From Chloroflexota bacterium (GTDB lineage: Bacteria > Chloroflexota > Anaerolineae > UBA4142), in the NCBI GenBank assembly GCA_016223105.1, contig JACRPR010000066.1, forward strand, positions 1 through 42,776: DNA of 42,776 nucleotides, in the 5' to 3' direction. Made by a program: the position numbers and the translations under genes. The notes under the pieces were generated by a model. It was not told the origin of the DNA. It searched no databases and worked only from the letters and a program-made list of their open reading frames with translations. Of the stretch, positions 24,946-33,835 are shown one piece after another; position 1 is the first letter of the stretch, and every line of letters begins with the position of its first letter.

Positions 24946-26798
24946 TCGGGAGCAATCCTAATTTGTCCGATGAAGGGCGTGATGATTTCGCCGCGCGGAT
25001 CGCGCGCGATCAAATCGCGTTTGTCGCGGCGATTGTAGAGCGACACAAGAATTTGCGCGGTCGAATTTTCAGGCGCAATCGGCAACCAGTACACATCGCG
25101 AATGATTTGCCCAGCGCGCATCACGCGCGTCGGCAACATGCCGTGACCGGGATAACTGTCGCGCGTGCCGATCACGCGTTGATGCGCGTCCAGCACGCGG
25201 ATCGCAATCGTATAATCTTCGTCCATCGCCGCGAGCGCTTGCCAATAGAGCGTCAATTCGCGCGCGTCGCCGGGATAAATCGCGCGCGCCGAAATCGTGT
25301 AACCAAGTAATTTTATTTTGCCCTCGTACTCAATATCCACGCGATTTGGAATTTGCGCGAGGTCGCTTTCGTGTAACGTTTGCGGATACGCATACGCGGG
25401 ACGGATGAGTGTGAATGGCGCGCTTGCCGAGATCGCGAACAGAAAAATGACAAATGACAAATGTGCAAATGACAAAATGCGCGCCGCGATTTTCCAACTT
25501 CCAACTTCTAACTTCCAATTTCCAATTTGCGCGAGTCCGAATACGACCAGCACCGCAATCGCCGGGAGCGCGGGAAAGAGCAAGCGTCCGTGCGGGGCTT
25601 GCGTTACCATCATCCAGCGCACGAGCGCGGCGAGGACGATGATGAACCACAGCGCGGGAATCAGGATTTGTGATTTGTGATTTATGATTTCTGATTTCTG
25701 CTTTGAGCGAACGCGTGATGCAACGAAACTCCTAAATCCTAAATCATAAATCATAAATTTGATCAGTCCGATCAAACTTGCCAGCACCGCAACCGCAATG
25801 ATCGAATAAATCGCCGGTTGCGCGCGCACATTGCCCCAACCGAAACCGACCCAAAAAGTTTCCCACACTTCGGCGAGTTGCGCGATCAATTGATCGAACG
25901 TGAGCGGCGTTTCGCGCGCGAAAAAAATGCGTGTCATCAGTTCGGTGCCGGTTAGTTCGCCGTACAAAACCAGGTTGCGCGCGTACCACCAACCCGCGAC
26001 AAGTGAAAAGGTAAAAGTGAAAAGTGAAAAGTTTAAAATGATGTTGCGAAAAAAATTGGGTTGCTGGCGCGTGTGCCACATTTGCCAGCCCAGCGCAACC
26101 AGCGCGAGTGCAAACAATCCCGCGCCGCTCACTTTTGAAATCGCGGCGAGTCCGCACGCGATGCCGAGCGCAAGCACATTGCGCGTCGTCGGTTGCGCGC
26201 GCATCATCCGCGCGATCAGCCACAGCGCGAACGCGCTCGTCGCGGCGATGGTCGAATCGTTGCTGACCGCGCCGCTGATGAAAATAAATTGCGGCACAAA
26301 CGCGACGACCGCGCTTGCGAGCACGGCGAGAAATGGATCGCGCAAAATTTCGCGCGCAAATAAAAAAGTAAACAGCACCGCGAGCGCGCCGATCAAAACC
26401 GCAAGCCAGCGCGCGATCCGAATCGCCAAGACCGCGCCGCGATACGGAAAACTTTCGAGCGCTGTGTGAATGAATAAATTTTTATTGTCGTTCACGATCC
26501 CAGGAACGGTGTAACCGTAATGCGGATTTTCCCAAACGATGCCGGGAAAATCGGACGTGTCAATCCAAAACGTCAACGCCGCGCCGAGCAAATAATACAA
26601 CGGCGGCTGACTCCCCTCTTGCCGCGCGAAATGATCCGGTGGTTCTGCTTGCACCGGCAAGCCGCGCCCGGTCGCGATGTGTTGAATCACCGCGAAATGT
26701 TCACGCTCGTCCGGCGTTTCAAAGAGCGGCGTGGTGATGCTGTAAAAAATTCCGAGCGCGCCGAACGCGACCAGGATCAATATAAATGCGCGGTACAT
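24942..26798 (-). CDS. DUF2142/GT-C-like membrane protein with one C-terminal beta-sandwich module
   Basis: 618-residue protein. After the first helix comes the loop PLFETPDEREHFAVIQHIAT with acidic residues, then EGSQPPLYYLLGA, as in DUF2142/PMT_2-type proteins. About ten helices follow, with VPQFIFISGAVSNDSTIAAT and SKVSGAGLFALALVALGW in the middle. The C-terminal module (about 485-618; DYTIAIRVLDAHQRVIGTRD, LPTRVMRAGQIIRDV) is the common one of the operon. Five heptamer-repeat tracts interrupt the frame without breaking it (26001-26028, 25731-25758, 25665-25699, 25492-25526, 25447-25476), giving odd peptides such as FSLFTFTFSL and NWKLEVGSWK. Its start overlaps the upstream stop by one base (TAATG) and its stop overlaps the next ATG (ATGA). 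Confidence 0.8.
   Translation of the reverse strand: MYRAFILILVAFGALGIFYSITTPLFETPDEREHFAVIQHIATGRGLPVQAEPPDHFARQEGSQPPLYYLLGAALTFWIDTSDFPGIVWENPHYGYTVPGIVNDNKNLFIHTALESFPYRGAVLAIRIARWLAVLIGALAVLFTFLFAREILRDPFLAVLASAVVAFVPQFIFISGAVSNDSTIAATSAFALWLIARMMRAQPTTRNVLALGIACGLAAISKVSGAGLFALALVALGWQMWHTRQQPNFFRNIILNFSLFTFTFSLVAGWWYARNLVLYGELTGTELMTRIFFARETPLTFDQLIAQLAEVWETFWVGFGWGNVRAQPAIYSIIAVAVLASLIGLIKFMIYDLGFRSFVASRVRSKQKSEIINHKSQILIPALWFIIVLAALVRWMMVTQAPHGRLLFPALPAIAVLVVFGLAQIGNWKLEVGSWKIAARILSFAHLSFVIFLFAISASAPFTLIRPAYAYPQTLHESDLAQIPNRVDIEYEGKIKLLGYTISARAIYPGDARELTLYWQALAAMDEDYTIAIRVLDAHQRVIGTRDSYPGHGMLPTRVMRAGQIIRDVYWLPIAPENSTAQILVSLYNRRDKRDLIARDPRGEIITPFIGQIRIAPE
25447..25526. repeat. two adjacent heptamer repeat tracts
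   Basis: 25447-25476 holds 7-8-bp ATGACAA-type units, and 25492-25526 holds five exact 7-bp units (TTCCAAC, TTCCAAC, TTCTAAC, TTCCAAT, TTCCAAT). Both are inside the DUF2142-like gene and encode HLSFVIF and NWKLEVGSWK respectively. Confidence 0.9.
25665..25758. repeat. two heptamer repeat tracts in inverted relation
   Basis: 25665-25699 is five GATTTGT/GATTTAT/GATTTCT units; 25731-25758 is CCTAAAT x2 then CATAAAT x2. The cores are roughly complementary (ATTTATG against CATAAAT). They lie within the DUF2142-like gene around a cytoplasmic-looking loop and encode MIYDLGFRSF and KSEIINHKSQI. Confidence 0.9.
26001..26028. repeat. heptamer tandem repeat, AAGTGAA x4
   Basis: AAGTGAA, AAGGTAA, AAGTGAA, AAGTGAA within a membrane helix of the DUF2142-like gene; encodes FSLFTFTFSL, which keeps the segment hydrophobic. 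Confidence 0.88.
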
Positions 26799-29218
26799 TA
26801 TGGCGCAACCTCCAGCGCAGTATCGAGCAAGACAAAATCGGTTCCATCGCTCAAGGTTAAGCGCGCGCCCGATTGCAAATCGTACCAGCCGATGCGAAGC
26901 GTGTATTTGCCCGGCGCGTGCGGAACGTTTATGCTAAATTCATCGCGAATGATTTCGCCCGCGTCCCAGATCGAGGTTGGATAATTGCCGGCTTGCGGTT
27001 GATGATCGGCTTGCGCGACGATTTGCCCGTTCGCATCGAGCAAATGCACGAACACAGTATAATCGCGATCCATTTCCGCGCGCGCGCGCCAGTACAATTT
27101 GAGCGTCGCCGCTTCGCCCACGCGCGCGTTCGGCAAATCGTACCCTTCGAGCGCGATGCGCGCGTCGAACGTCGCGACCTGGGATCGGCTCGGCGCGAAT
27201 GATGCAGTTGCGCGCGGCGCGATTTTGATCGCGCCGACGATCACGCGATTGTCCGTCGCGTCAATCCGCTCCAACCGATTTTGCGCGAGATCGTACATTC
27301 CAATTTCGAGTGTATATTTTCCGGCGCGCGTCCGCGCGGGCACGGGGATGCGATGATGCGTTGGAATAATTTCGTCTGGCTTCCACAGATACGTCGGATA
27401 CGCGTTGAGCGCGGGAATCAAATCGGCAATCGCGACTGTGTCATCATTCACGTCGAGCGCGTGCGCGAAAATCGTGTAATCGGTCAAGGTTTTATTCGCG
27501 ATGCGCCAATACAACGAAAGCAATATCATTTCGCCCGGTTGAATTCGCGATGCACCGATGGACGCGCCGACGAGTTCGATGCCATCCGCAAAACGCGCGC
27601 GCGGCGCGGTTGCCGCGCTTTCAAATCGAAAAAAATTTTGATCGACCGCGTACGCATGCGCGGCAATCTCGCCGCGCATTTCGCGAATGATGTGATCCGG
27701 CGCGCGCGCGCGCAACTCGTTTTCGATTGCGCGCATCGGCGGCAAAAGATACGCGACGCCGTTCGTGATCAGAACGTATGCGGCTGGATCGTGCACGTAC
27801 AATTTACCTTCCGAACGTCCGTGATCCAAAAATGCCGGAAGCACGACCGATGCGCGCGCCGGTTGCGCTTCACGCACGAGCGCGCCGTTCGCGTCGAGCG
27901 CGGATTGCAAACGCGGCGCGCGCGCGCCGGTGAGATAGCGCACCGGACTGCGCGCAAATTCGTTGAGCGGCAAATAGACCGGCTCGGTTTGAAGATTGAT
28001 CCATTCGGCTTCGGCGACCTCGACGCGGCTCACGTTGAAATTGTCGTACTCGGCATTGCGCGGCGAATCCGCGATGCGCGCGATAAAATACGCGTGCAGT
28101 GAACTCGCGACATTCAACACCACGAGCGTCGCAACGATTGTCGCGACAATCGTTCGCGGGCGCGCGTGAAAAAAATCAATCAGCGCACTCGCGCCCGCGC
28201 CGACAAAGAAAAACGCCGGTGGAAAAATTCCGATCAGCCGGACTTTGTTGAGCGTCGGCTCATCGGCGGCGAGTAGATCGGGCAGAAACATCACGCCGAT
28301 CATCACCGCCGCCCACACCCATTCGATTTTGCGCCAGCGCGCGAGACACACGATCACGCCAATCACGAACAGCGCGAACAGCGCGGGATCGAACAATGGA
28401 ATTCCGAACGTGCCATCGCGCCATTCGATGCCAAACATTTTCGCGTACGCGATCATGCGCGGAAAAATCACGTCGAGCAGATCGGCGCGTTGCCACACGT
28501 TGACCTGGTTGACACGCGCGAGCGCGACCTGCGGGTACACGATTTGAAACGCGAGACGCGGCAACGCGATCACGAACGCGATTGTCCACAGCGCGAGCAT
28601 CGGTTTGAAATGCGCGCGCCAGCGCGCGCGATCAAACACGAGCGCGAATATCCACAGCGCGAACAATCCGACCGGCACAAAAATCGCGGCGAGGTAGGTG
28701 TAAATGCTCAAACCCAGGACGATGCCGCCGAGAATGAACGCGCGCCAACTCCCGGTGCGCCAACCGCGCGCGAAAAAATAAAGCGCGGCGAGTTCGAACA
28801 GCGTAACAAAAATAAATCGGATGCCATAGCGCGATAGGTTGAACAATTCGAGCGAACCGGCGAGCGCGAGCGCGGCGATGAACGCGACGCGCTGATCGCG
28901 CGTAAATTCGTACGCGACGCCGAACAACGCGGCGACGCTCAGCACACCGGCAAGCGCGGTGACCAGGCGCAACGCGAACGCACTCGGTCCGAACAACCCA
29001 ACCGTGAGCGTTTGCAAATAAAGAATCAACGGTTCGGGCGCGCCCATCGCGTTGACGAAAAACGGACGCGCGCCGTCGTAGATCATTCCCAGGATCGTCA
29101 TTCCATTCGACGCGGCGTCGTACTTGAGACCGGGCGGCAATATGTCGAGCGCGTACAATCGCGCGAACGCGGCGATGGCGATGACGAACGCGAATACGAG
29201 CCAGGCGCGTTTACTCAA
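26798..29218 (-). CDS. GT39/PMT_2-like membrane glycosyltransferase with two beta-sandwich modules
   Basis: 806-residue protein. The N-terminal loop reads LPPGLKYDAASNGMTILGM. GAPEPLILYLQTLTVGLFGP and NLSRYGIRFIFVTLFELAAL follow, matching PMT_2-type enzymes, with about eleven helices to residue 380. A soluble stretch (400-530) comes before two tandem beta-sandwich modules, about 535-670 (DYTIFAHALDVNDD, YPTYLWKPDEIIP, AGKYTLEIGMYD) and 679-806 (DYTVFVHLLDANGQIVAQAD, YPTSIWDAGEIIRDE, PGKYTLRIGWYD). The catalytic-loop position where the next gene has HDE reads YDA here, so one acidic residue is missing; activity may be reduced or the specificity changed. It overlaps both neighbours in the operon (1 and 8 nt). 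Confidence 0.83.
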   Translation of the reverse strand: MSKRAWLVFAFVIAIAAFARLYALDILPPGLKYDAASNGMTILGMIYDGARPFFVNAMGAPEPLILYLQTLTVGLFGPSAFALRLVTALAGVLSVAALFGVAYEFTRDQRVAFIAALALAGSLELFNLSRYGIRFIFVTLFELAALYFFARGWRTGSWRAFILGGIVLGLSIYTYLAAIFVPVGLFALWIFALVFDRARWRAHFKPMLALWTIAFVIALPRLAFQIVYPQVALARVNQVNVWQRADLLDVIFPRMIAYAKMFGIEWRDGTFGIPLFDPALFALFVIGVIVCLARWRKIEWVWAAVMIGVMFLPDLLAADEPTLNKVRLIGIFPPAFFFVGAGASALIDFFHARPRTIVATIVATLVVLNVASSLHAYFIARIADSPRNAEYDNFNVSRVEVAEAEWINLQTEPVYLPLNEFARSPVRYLTGARAPRLQSALDANGALVREAQPARASVVLPAFLDHGRSEGKLYVHDPAAYVLITNGVAYLLPPMRAIENELRARAPDHIIREMRGEIAAHAYAVDQNFFRFESAATAPRARFADGIELVGASIGASRIQPGEMILLSLYWRIANKTLTDYTIFAHALDVNDDTVAIADLIPALNAYPTYLWKPDEIIPTHHRIPVPARTRAGKYTLEIGMYDLAQNRLERIDATDNRVIVGAIKIAPRATASFAPSRSQVATFDARIALEGYDLPNARVGEAATLKLYWRARAEMDRDYTVFVHLLDANGQIVAQADHQPQAGNYPTSIWDAGEIIRDEFSINVPHAPGKYTLRIGWYDLQSGARLTLSDGTDFVLLDTALEVAP

Positions 29219-31625
29219 CGTTCACCTCGCTCAACACAATCGAATCGCCGTGCGCTGTCGGCAAACGTTCGCCGGTCTGCGCGTCGTACCAACCGATGAT
29301 GACGCGCAATTTGCCGCGCGCGTCCGCCGGAAACGCGAGCGTGATTTCATCCGGCACAAATTCATTCGCGTCCCAGATTAAAGTTGGATACGCGCCGCCG
29401 CGCGGGGGCGCATCGCTTTGCGCGATGATGCGGTTCGCGTCGTCAAGCGCGTGCACGAAGAGCGTGTAATCGCGCGTGATAAATTTTTCGCTTTGCCACA
29501 ACAGAATCAATTTCAAATCCTCGCCGCGTTTTATTTTTGGCGCGGCATCAAATCCGATCAGCGTGATCGCATCGCCAAAACGCGCGTGGATCAATCGCGA
29601 TGGCATTGGCGGTGTGGCGCGCAAACCGATTTTCAATGGCGCGATTAAAATGCGATCATCCTCCGCGCGTTTGCCGTTGATCTCAACCGGCACGCGCGCG
29701 TTTTGCGCGGGCGAAAATAATCCAACTTCAAGCATATATTTTCCCGGCGGCAAGCCATCGTTTATTTTGAGATCATACCGCGCGGGCAAGCTTTGATCGC
29801 GCGGCAACAGCGCGAGCGGATATTCAAAAAATAATTCCGTGTCCGCGCCACCGACGACGTTGCCGGACGCGTCAAGGATGTGCGCGAACATTTTCATGCT
29901 GGATTGAATCGGCGCGCGATTCATCCAAAATAATCCAAGCGGAAACGATTGCCCCGGCGCGATGTCGCGCGAATAGGATGCGCCGATCAAGATCATTCGA
30001 TCCGCGAATCGCGCGTCAAGCGATTGCGCGGACGGCGCATCGAACAGCATGGCTTTGCTCACGCGCGCAAACGCGCCAATCGGCTTGCCGAATTGATCGC
30101 GTAAAGTTTGCGCGTCCGCAAGTGCTGGAATTAGCGCGCGCGGATTTAGCCACAACGCTTCGCGTCCACGCAAAAGAATCGGCGCGCCGTTTGCGAGCGT
30201 CGGCGGAATCAGCGCGAGCATTGGTTCGTGTTCGATCTGTGCGCGATCAGGAAATGGCAAAGCGCGGCTTGAAGCGTAACGCGACCGAATCAAAAATTGA
30301 ATCGTCGGATGGGCGTATGTTTCAAACGGGACGATGACATTTTCATCGCGCGTGTTGAGCCACTGCGCGAGTTGCACGAGTTCGCCTTGGTAATCAGAGT
30401 ACGCGCGCGGATGATTTGCCCACACGAAAAAATAATCGCGCGCGCTCCACGCGCCACTGCCGATCAACGTGATCAACGCGCCGAATGCGCGCGCGCGTTG
30501 CGGCATCCAGCGCGAGGCAATCGCTTGCCAGCCCCACGCGACGAACACAAACATCGCCGGGAGCGCGCCAATCGCGCGTTGTGTGTCGGGCGCGTCTTGC
30601 GACAAAATCGTCGGCGCGAGCAAGAGCGCGAACCAGATCAAGGCGAAGCGTGCGCGCGGCTCGCGCCAGCGCCACAACGCGGCGAGCAAACCGATCGCGA
30701 ATGGAATGAGCGTGAACCAATCCAATACCGGGCGATACGCGATACCGTGTCGCCATTCCGCGTCGCCGCGCGCGAAAAACATTTGCGCGACGCGCCACGC
30801 GTTCGCAAGCAAATCGTTTGCGCCGCCCGCGAGCGCGACATCACTCACGCGAAACAAAAGCGCGCTGGGATGCGTCGCGAAATAAAAACCGAGTGGCGCA
30901 AAGACGACGAGCGCGGCAATCACCAAGACGGTCGGCGCGATCAGAAATCGCGAATTGAAACGCGCGGAGATTTCTCGCTTCGCTCGAAATGACATTCCGA
31001 GATCGGGGAATTCTCGCTTCGCTCGAAATGACAAGGCGAGTTCGGTGATCCAAAACAGCGCGAGCACAATCGGCAAAAAGCGCGCGGACAGGTACGTGTA
31101 CAAACTCGCGCCGAGCACCGCGCCGGCAAAAATATGATCGCGCAATTTTTGCGTGCGCCGCGCGCGCCAGAAAAAATAAAATGCGAGCGTCGCAAAAAGC
31201 GGAAGCGCAATCGTGCGCCAACCCATTCGACTAAAATTGAGATGCCAGTACGACGTCGCCAAGCCCGCCGCGCCGATCAGCGCGATCCAAGTCGCGTGCT
31301 TGCCGCGCGTGAGCGCGCGCACGAGCGCGAAAAACGCGGCGATGGTCAGGATGCCGACGAACGCCGCCGGAATTCGCAGTGCCCACGGCGTTGCGCCGAA
31401 CAGTGCAATCGAAAGCGCGTGTGCGTAAATAAAAAACGGTTCGCGTCCGCCGTTGCCCTCGAAAAAAATCGGCAAGCCCGCGCCGTGCAAAATGCCGAGC
31501 GCATCGAGTCCGCTAAACGCTTCGTCATGATACAAGCCGGGCGGAATCGTATCAAGCGACGCGACGCGCAACGCGGTCGCGAGCAATAAAATCGCGATGA
31601 GCGCGCACCAGATTTGCCGCGTCAT
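29211..31625 (-). CDS. GT39/PMT_2-like membrane glycosyltransferase with two beta-sandwich modules
   Basis: 804-residue paralogue of the downstream gene. The N-terminal loop LPPGLYHDEAFSGLDALGIL has the classic DE pair. EGNGGREPFFIYAHALSIAL and NFSRMGWRTIALPLFATLAF follow, then helices to about residue 400. Two C-terminal modules: about 550-675 (MKMFAHILDASGNVVGGAD, PPGKYMLEVGLF) and 680-804 (DYTLFVHALDDANRIIAQSD, YPTLIWDANEFVPDE, RVIIGWYDAQTGERLP). Between helices the frame carries a duplicated FRAKRE block (30972-31033) derived from a dispersed repeat. It overlaps its neighbours by 8 and 4 nt. Expected to use a polyprenyl-phosphate sugar outside the membrane. Confidence 0.85.
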   Translation of the reverse strand: MTRQIWCALIAILLLATALRVASLDTIPPGLYHDEAFSGLDALGILHGAGLPIFFEGNGGREPFFIYAHALSIALFGATPWALRIPAAFVGILTIAAFFALVRALTRGKHATWIALIGAAGLATSYWHLNFSRMGWRTIALPLFATLAFYFFWRARRTQKLRDHIFAGAVLGASLYTYLSARFLPIVLALFWITELALSFRAKREFPDLGMSFRAKREISARFNSRFLIAPTVLVIAALVVFAPLGFYFATHPSALLFRVSDVALAGGANDLLANAWRVAQMFFARGDAEWRHGIAYRPVLDWFTLIPFAIGLLAALWRWREPRARFALIWFALLLAPTILSQDAPDTQRAIGALPAMFVFVAWGWQAIASRWMPQRARAFGALITLIGSGAWSARDYFFVWANHPRAYSDYQGELVQLAQWLNTRDENVIVPFETYAHPTIQFLIRSRYASSRALPFPDRAQIEHEPMLALIPPTLANGAPILLRGREALWLNPRALIPALADAQTLRDQFGKPIGAFARVSKAMLFDAPSAQSLDARFADRMILIGASYSRDIAPGQSFPLGLFWMNRAPIQSSMKMFAHILDASGNVVGGADTELFFEYPLALLPRDQSLPARYDLKINDGLPPGKYMLEVGLFSPAQNARVPVEINGKRAEDDRILIAPLKIGLRATPPMPSRLIHARFGDAITLIGFDAAPKIKRGEDLKLILLWQSEKFITRDYTLFVHALDDANRIIAQSDAPPRGGAYPTLIWDANEFVPDEITLAFPADARGKLRVIIGWYDAQTGERLPTAHGDSIVLSEVNVE
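30972..31033. repeat. direct repeat encoding FRAKRE, inside a coding region
   Basis: A 23-bp unit beginning TTCTCGCTTCGCTCGAAAT occurs at 30972-30994 and again at 31011-31033. The 39-bp period is 13 codons, so the reading frame is preserved. On the minus strand both copies encode SFRAKRE, a peptide typical of a widely dispersed intergenic repeat that has been read into a gene. Confidence 0.85.
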
Positions 31626-33835
31626 TTGTTCGTCCCCGCGAGATTCAATTCAAATGAATCGCCGTTCGGCGTCGGCAAACGTTCGCCGGTGTCCGCGCGA
31701 TACAAACCGATAATCACACGCGGGCTAAGCGGCAAAATAAATTCATCGCGAATGATTTCGCCCGCGCTCCAAATCGAGGTCGGATAATTTCCGGCTTGCG
31801 GTTGCTGATCCACTTGCCCGATCATTTTTCCGTTCGCGTCGAGCGCGTGCGCGAACATTGTGTAATCTTGTTCGATTGTAGTTCGCGCGCGCCAATACAA
31901 AATAATCCGCGTGTGATCCTGGGTCGTCTCGACGGCGTAATCGGCAAGTTCAATCGCGTCGCCGAATGGCGCGCCCACGCGCGGCGCAATTGTAATCGCG
32001 TGGCGCGGCGCGATTTTGATCGCGTCCACAAGCGCGCGATCATCGCCGGTTTCAATCACGCTCAAGCGCGCGCCATTTTTTTCGACCGGATACAAACCGA
32101 TTTCGAGCGCGTACTTGCCCGGCGTCGCGTTCGGCAAAATCGGAATCGTTACGCCATCGCGCAACGCGTCGCCCGGTTTCCAATACAACGTCGGAAACGC
32201 GCCGCGCGCCGGAATCACATCCGCGCCGCCCGCGCTCACGTCGTTTTTGCCGATGACGTGAACGAACACGCGGTACGATTCGCGCATCGGCGCGCGCGCG
32301 CGCCAATACAAGGTAACGCGCAAATTTTCGCCTGGCTTGACGACGCGCGATTCAAGATCGTACCCAAGCAATTCGATCTGATCCGCAAAATTAAATTGCG
32401 CGTGATTCGTGATCCGCGCGAGATCGTTGGCGGAGGCGCGCGCGGGGCGCGCGTAGGCGGGGAGCGTGTACGCGAAGGGGACGAAGAGCGCAAGAATGAA
32501 AAATGAGCAAATGACAAATGAAGGAATGACAAATGAAAAATGGGCAAATGACAAATGCGTAAAACGTAAAACGTAAAACATAATTTCCTGGAATACGAGC
32601 GCGAGAATGAGCGCGATGACGGAAATTGCCGGGAAGAGATAGCGACCTTGATCCGCGCCGGTCGTCATTGTGATAAAGCGGAGTTGCGCGATAAAGATGA
32701 AGGCGAGCCAGGCGGTGAGGAAGAAAAGTGGAATGCGTAAGACGTGATGCGTAAAACGTAAAACGTAAAACGTAAAACCGAGCAACGCGACGAATGTGAA
32801 CAGCGCGAGCGCGATTAAAAGTGCGGGCGAAAAATCGCCGGGCGTGGGTCCGCCCCAAAACGTTTGCCACATCCAGGGCAGTGAAATCTGAAATAATTCC
32901 GGCGGCGTGAGTTCGCCGGAACGCGGAAAGAGCGCGGAGACCTGCACGAGTTTTAGCGCGAGCGGATCGCCGTACACCATTTGATTGCGCGCAAACCACC
33001 AGCCCGCGACGAATAAAATGATCGCGAGAAAAATGCCGGTCGTGGAAATGAATAAACGCAGGTTGCGCGCGCGAAATGCGAGATACGCGAAAACCAGGAT
33101 CGCCAATGGCACGAGTCCGAGCGCGGTTGTTTTGGTGAGCAGGGCAAGCGCGAGCAACACGCCGATCAGCGCGGACGATTTGAGATCGCACGCGGCGCGC
33201 GCGGCGAGCCAGCGCGTCCACATCAACAACACGAGCGATGACAACGCGGCAAGTGACGCGTCGTTCGAGACGAGCGCGGACGCGAAGAGAAAACTGGGAT
33301 TGAAGGCGACGAACGCGGCGGCGAGTAGTGGTAAGTGGTAAGTGGTAAGTGGTAATTCGTGATGCGATTCTAAAATGGTCGCGGTGATAAAAAAGGTTGC
33401 GGCGACAGTGATCGCGCTGAAGAAAATTGAAAGCAGGCGCGCGAGGTGAACCGCGAGCGGCGTGCGCGTGTACGGAAAATTTTGCGAATCGAAATGATAA
33501 TAAATGTTGCGCCCGCAACACGCGGGATCGCCGACGAAGGTCGCGGCATAGTTGCGCGTCAGGTGTTGTTCATGATCCGATGTGTCAAGCGGCGCGATGA
33601 CGAGCGCGACGAGTGAATAGTACAGCGGCGGATGCCAGCCCTGATGCCCGGCGATGCCGCCGCCCGGCTCGAACAATTGCACCGGCAACGCGCGGTTGTC
33701 CGCGATAAATTTCGCGAAACGAAAATGATCGTCCTCGTCGGGTCCCTCGAAAATCGGAATAATGATCGAGTAGAACAACGCGACGAGCGCAAAGACGATC
33801 AGCAAAAGGGCAAGCGCCCGCGGAAATTTTTTCAT
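31622..33835 (-). CDS. DUF2142/GT-C-like membrane protein with two beta-sandwich modules
   Basis: 737-residue protein, related to the gene at 24942-26798. The loop IPIFEGPDEDDHFRFAKFIA has acidic residues, followed by GGGIAGHQGWHPPLYYSLVAL and NPSFLFASALVSNDASLAAL. Helices continue to about residue 455. Two modules follow: about 480-610 (YRVFVHVIGKNDVSAGGAD, FPTLYWKPGDALRD, PGKYALEIGLYP) and 615-737 (DYTMFAHALDANGKMIGQVD, YPTSIWSAGEIIRDE, RVIIGLYRADTGERLP). Three heptamer tracts lie in frame within or beside helices (33331-33351, 32749-32776, 32495-32582), encoding LPLTTYHLPL, FYVLRFTHHV and HLSFAHFSFV-type peptides. It overlaps its neighbours by 4 nt on each side. Confidence 0.82.
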   Translation of the reverse strand: MKKFPRALALLLIVFALVALFYSIIIPIFEGPDEDDHFRFAKFIADNRALPVQLFEPGGGIAGHQGWHPPLYYSLVALVIAPLDTSDHEQHLTRNYAATFVGDPACCGRNIYYHFDSQNFPYTRTPLAVHLARLLSIFFSAITVAATFFITATILESHHELPLTTYHLPLLAAAFVAFNPSFLFASALVSNDASLAALSSLVLLMWTRWLAARAACDLKSSALIGVLLALALLTKTTALGLVPLAILVFAYLAFRARNLRLFISTTGIFLAIILFVAGWWFARNQMVYGDPLALKLVQVSALFPRSGELTPPELFQISLPWMWQTFWGGPTPGDFSPALLIALALFTFVALLGFTFYVLRFTHHVLRIPLFFLTAWLAFIFIAQLRFITMTTGADQGRYLFPAISVIALILALVFQEIMFYVLRFTHLSFAHFSFVIPSFVICSFFILALFVPFAYTLPAYARPARASANDLARITNHAQFNFADQIELLGYDLESRVVKPGENLRVTLYWRARAPMRESYRVFVHVIGKNDVSAGGADVIPARGAFPTLYWKPGDALRDGVTIPILPNATPGKYALEIGLYPVEKNGARLSVIETGDDRALVDAIKIAPRHAITIAPRVGAPFGDAIELADYAVETTQDHTRIILYWRARTTIEQDYTMFAHALDANGKMIGQVDQQPQAGNYPTSIWSAGEIIRDEFILPLSPRVIIGLYRADTGERLPTPNGDSFELNLAGTNK
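32495..32582. repeat. long mixed heptamer repeat tract
   Basis: About twelve 7-8-bp units: nine AATGACA-type followed by three AAAACGT-type. The tract encodes a hydrophobic stretch beginning MFYVLRFTHLSF within a predicted helix. It is the longest such tract seen in the window. Confidence 0.9.
32749..32776. repeat. heptamer tandem repeat, ACGTAAA x4
   Basis: GCGTAAA followed by three ACGTAAA units, preceded by a degenerate 14-bp unit from 32735; encodes FTFYVLRFTHHVLRI inside the DUF2142-like gene. Confidence 0.88.
33331..33351. repeat. heptamer tandem repeat, GTAAGTG x3
   Basis: Three exact GTAAGTG units inside the DUF2142-like gene, encoding LPLTTYHLPL; same heptamer as at 24895-24922. 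Confidence 0.88.

Noticed and set aside
25447-25758. Closely spaced repeats considered as a CRISPR-like array
   Set aside because: Units are only 7 bp, strictly tandem without spacers, and lie in a coding frame; no cas gene is nearby.
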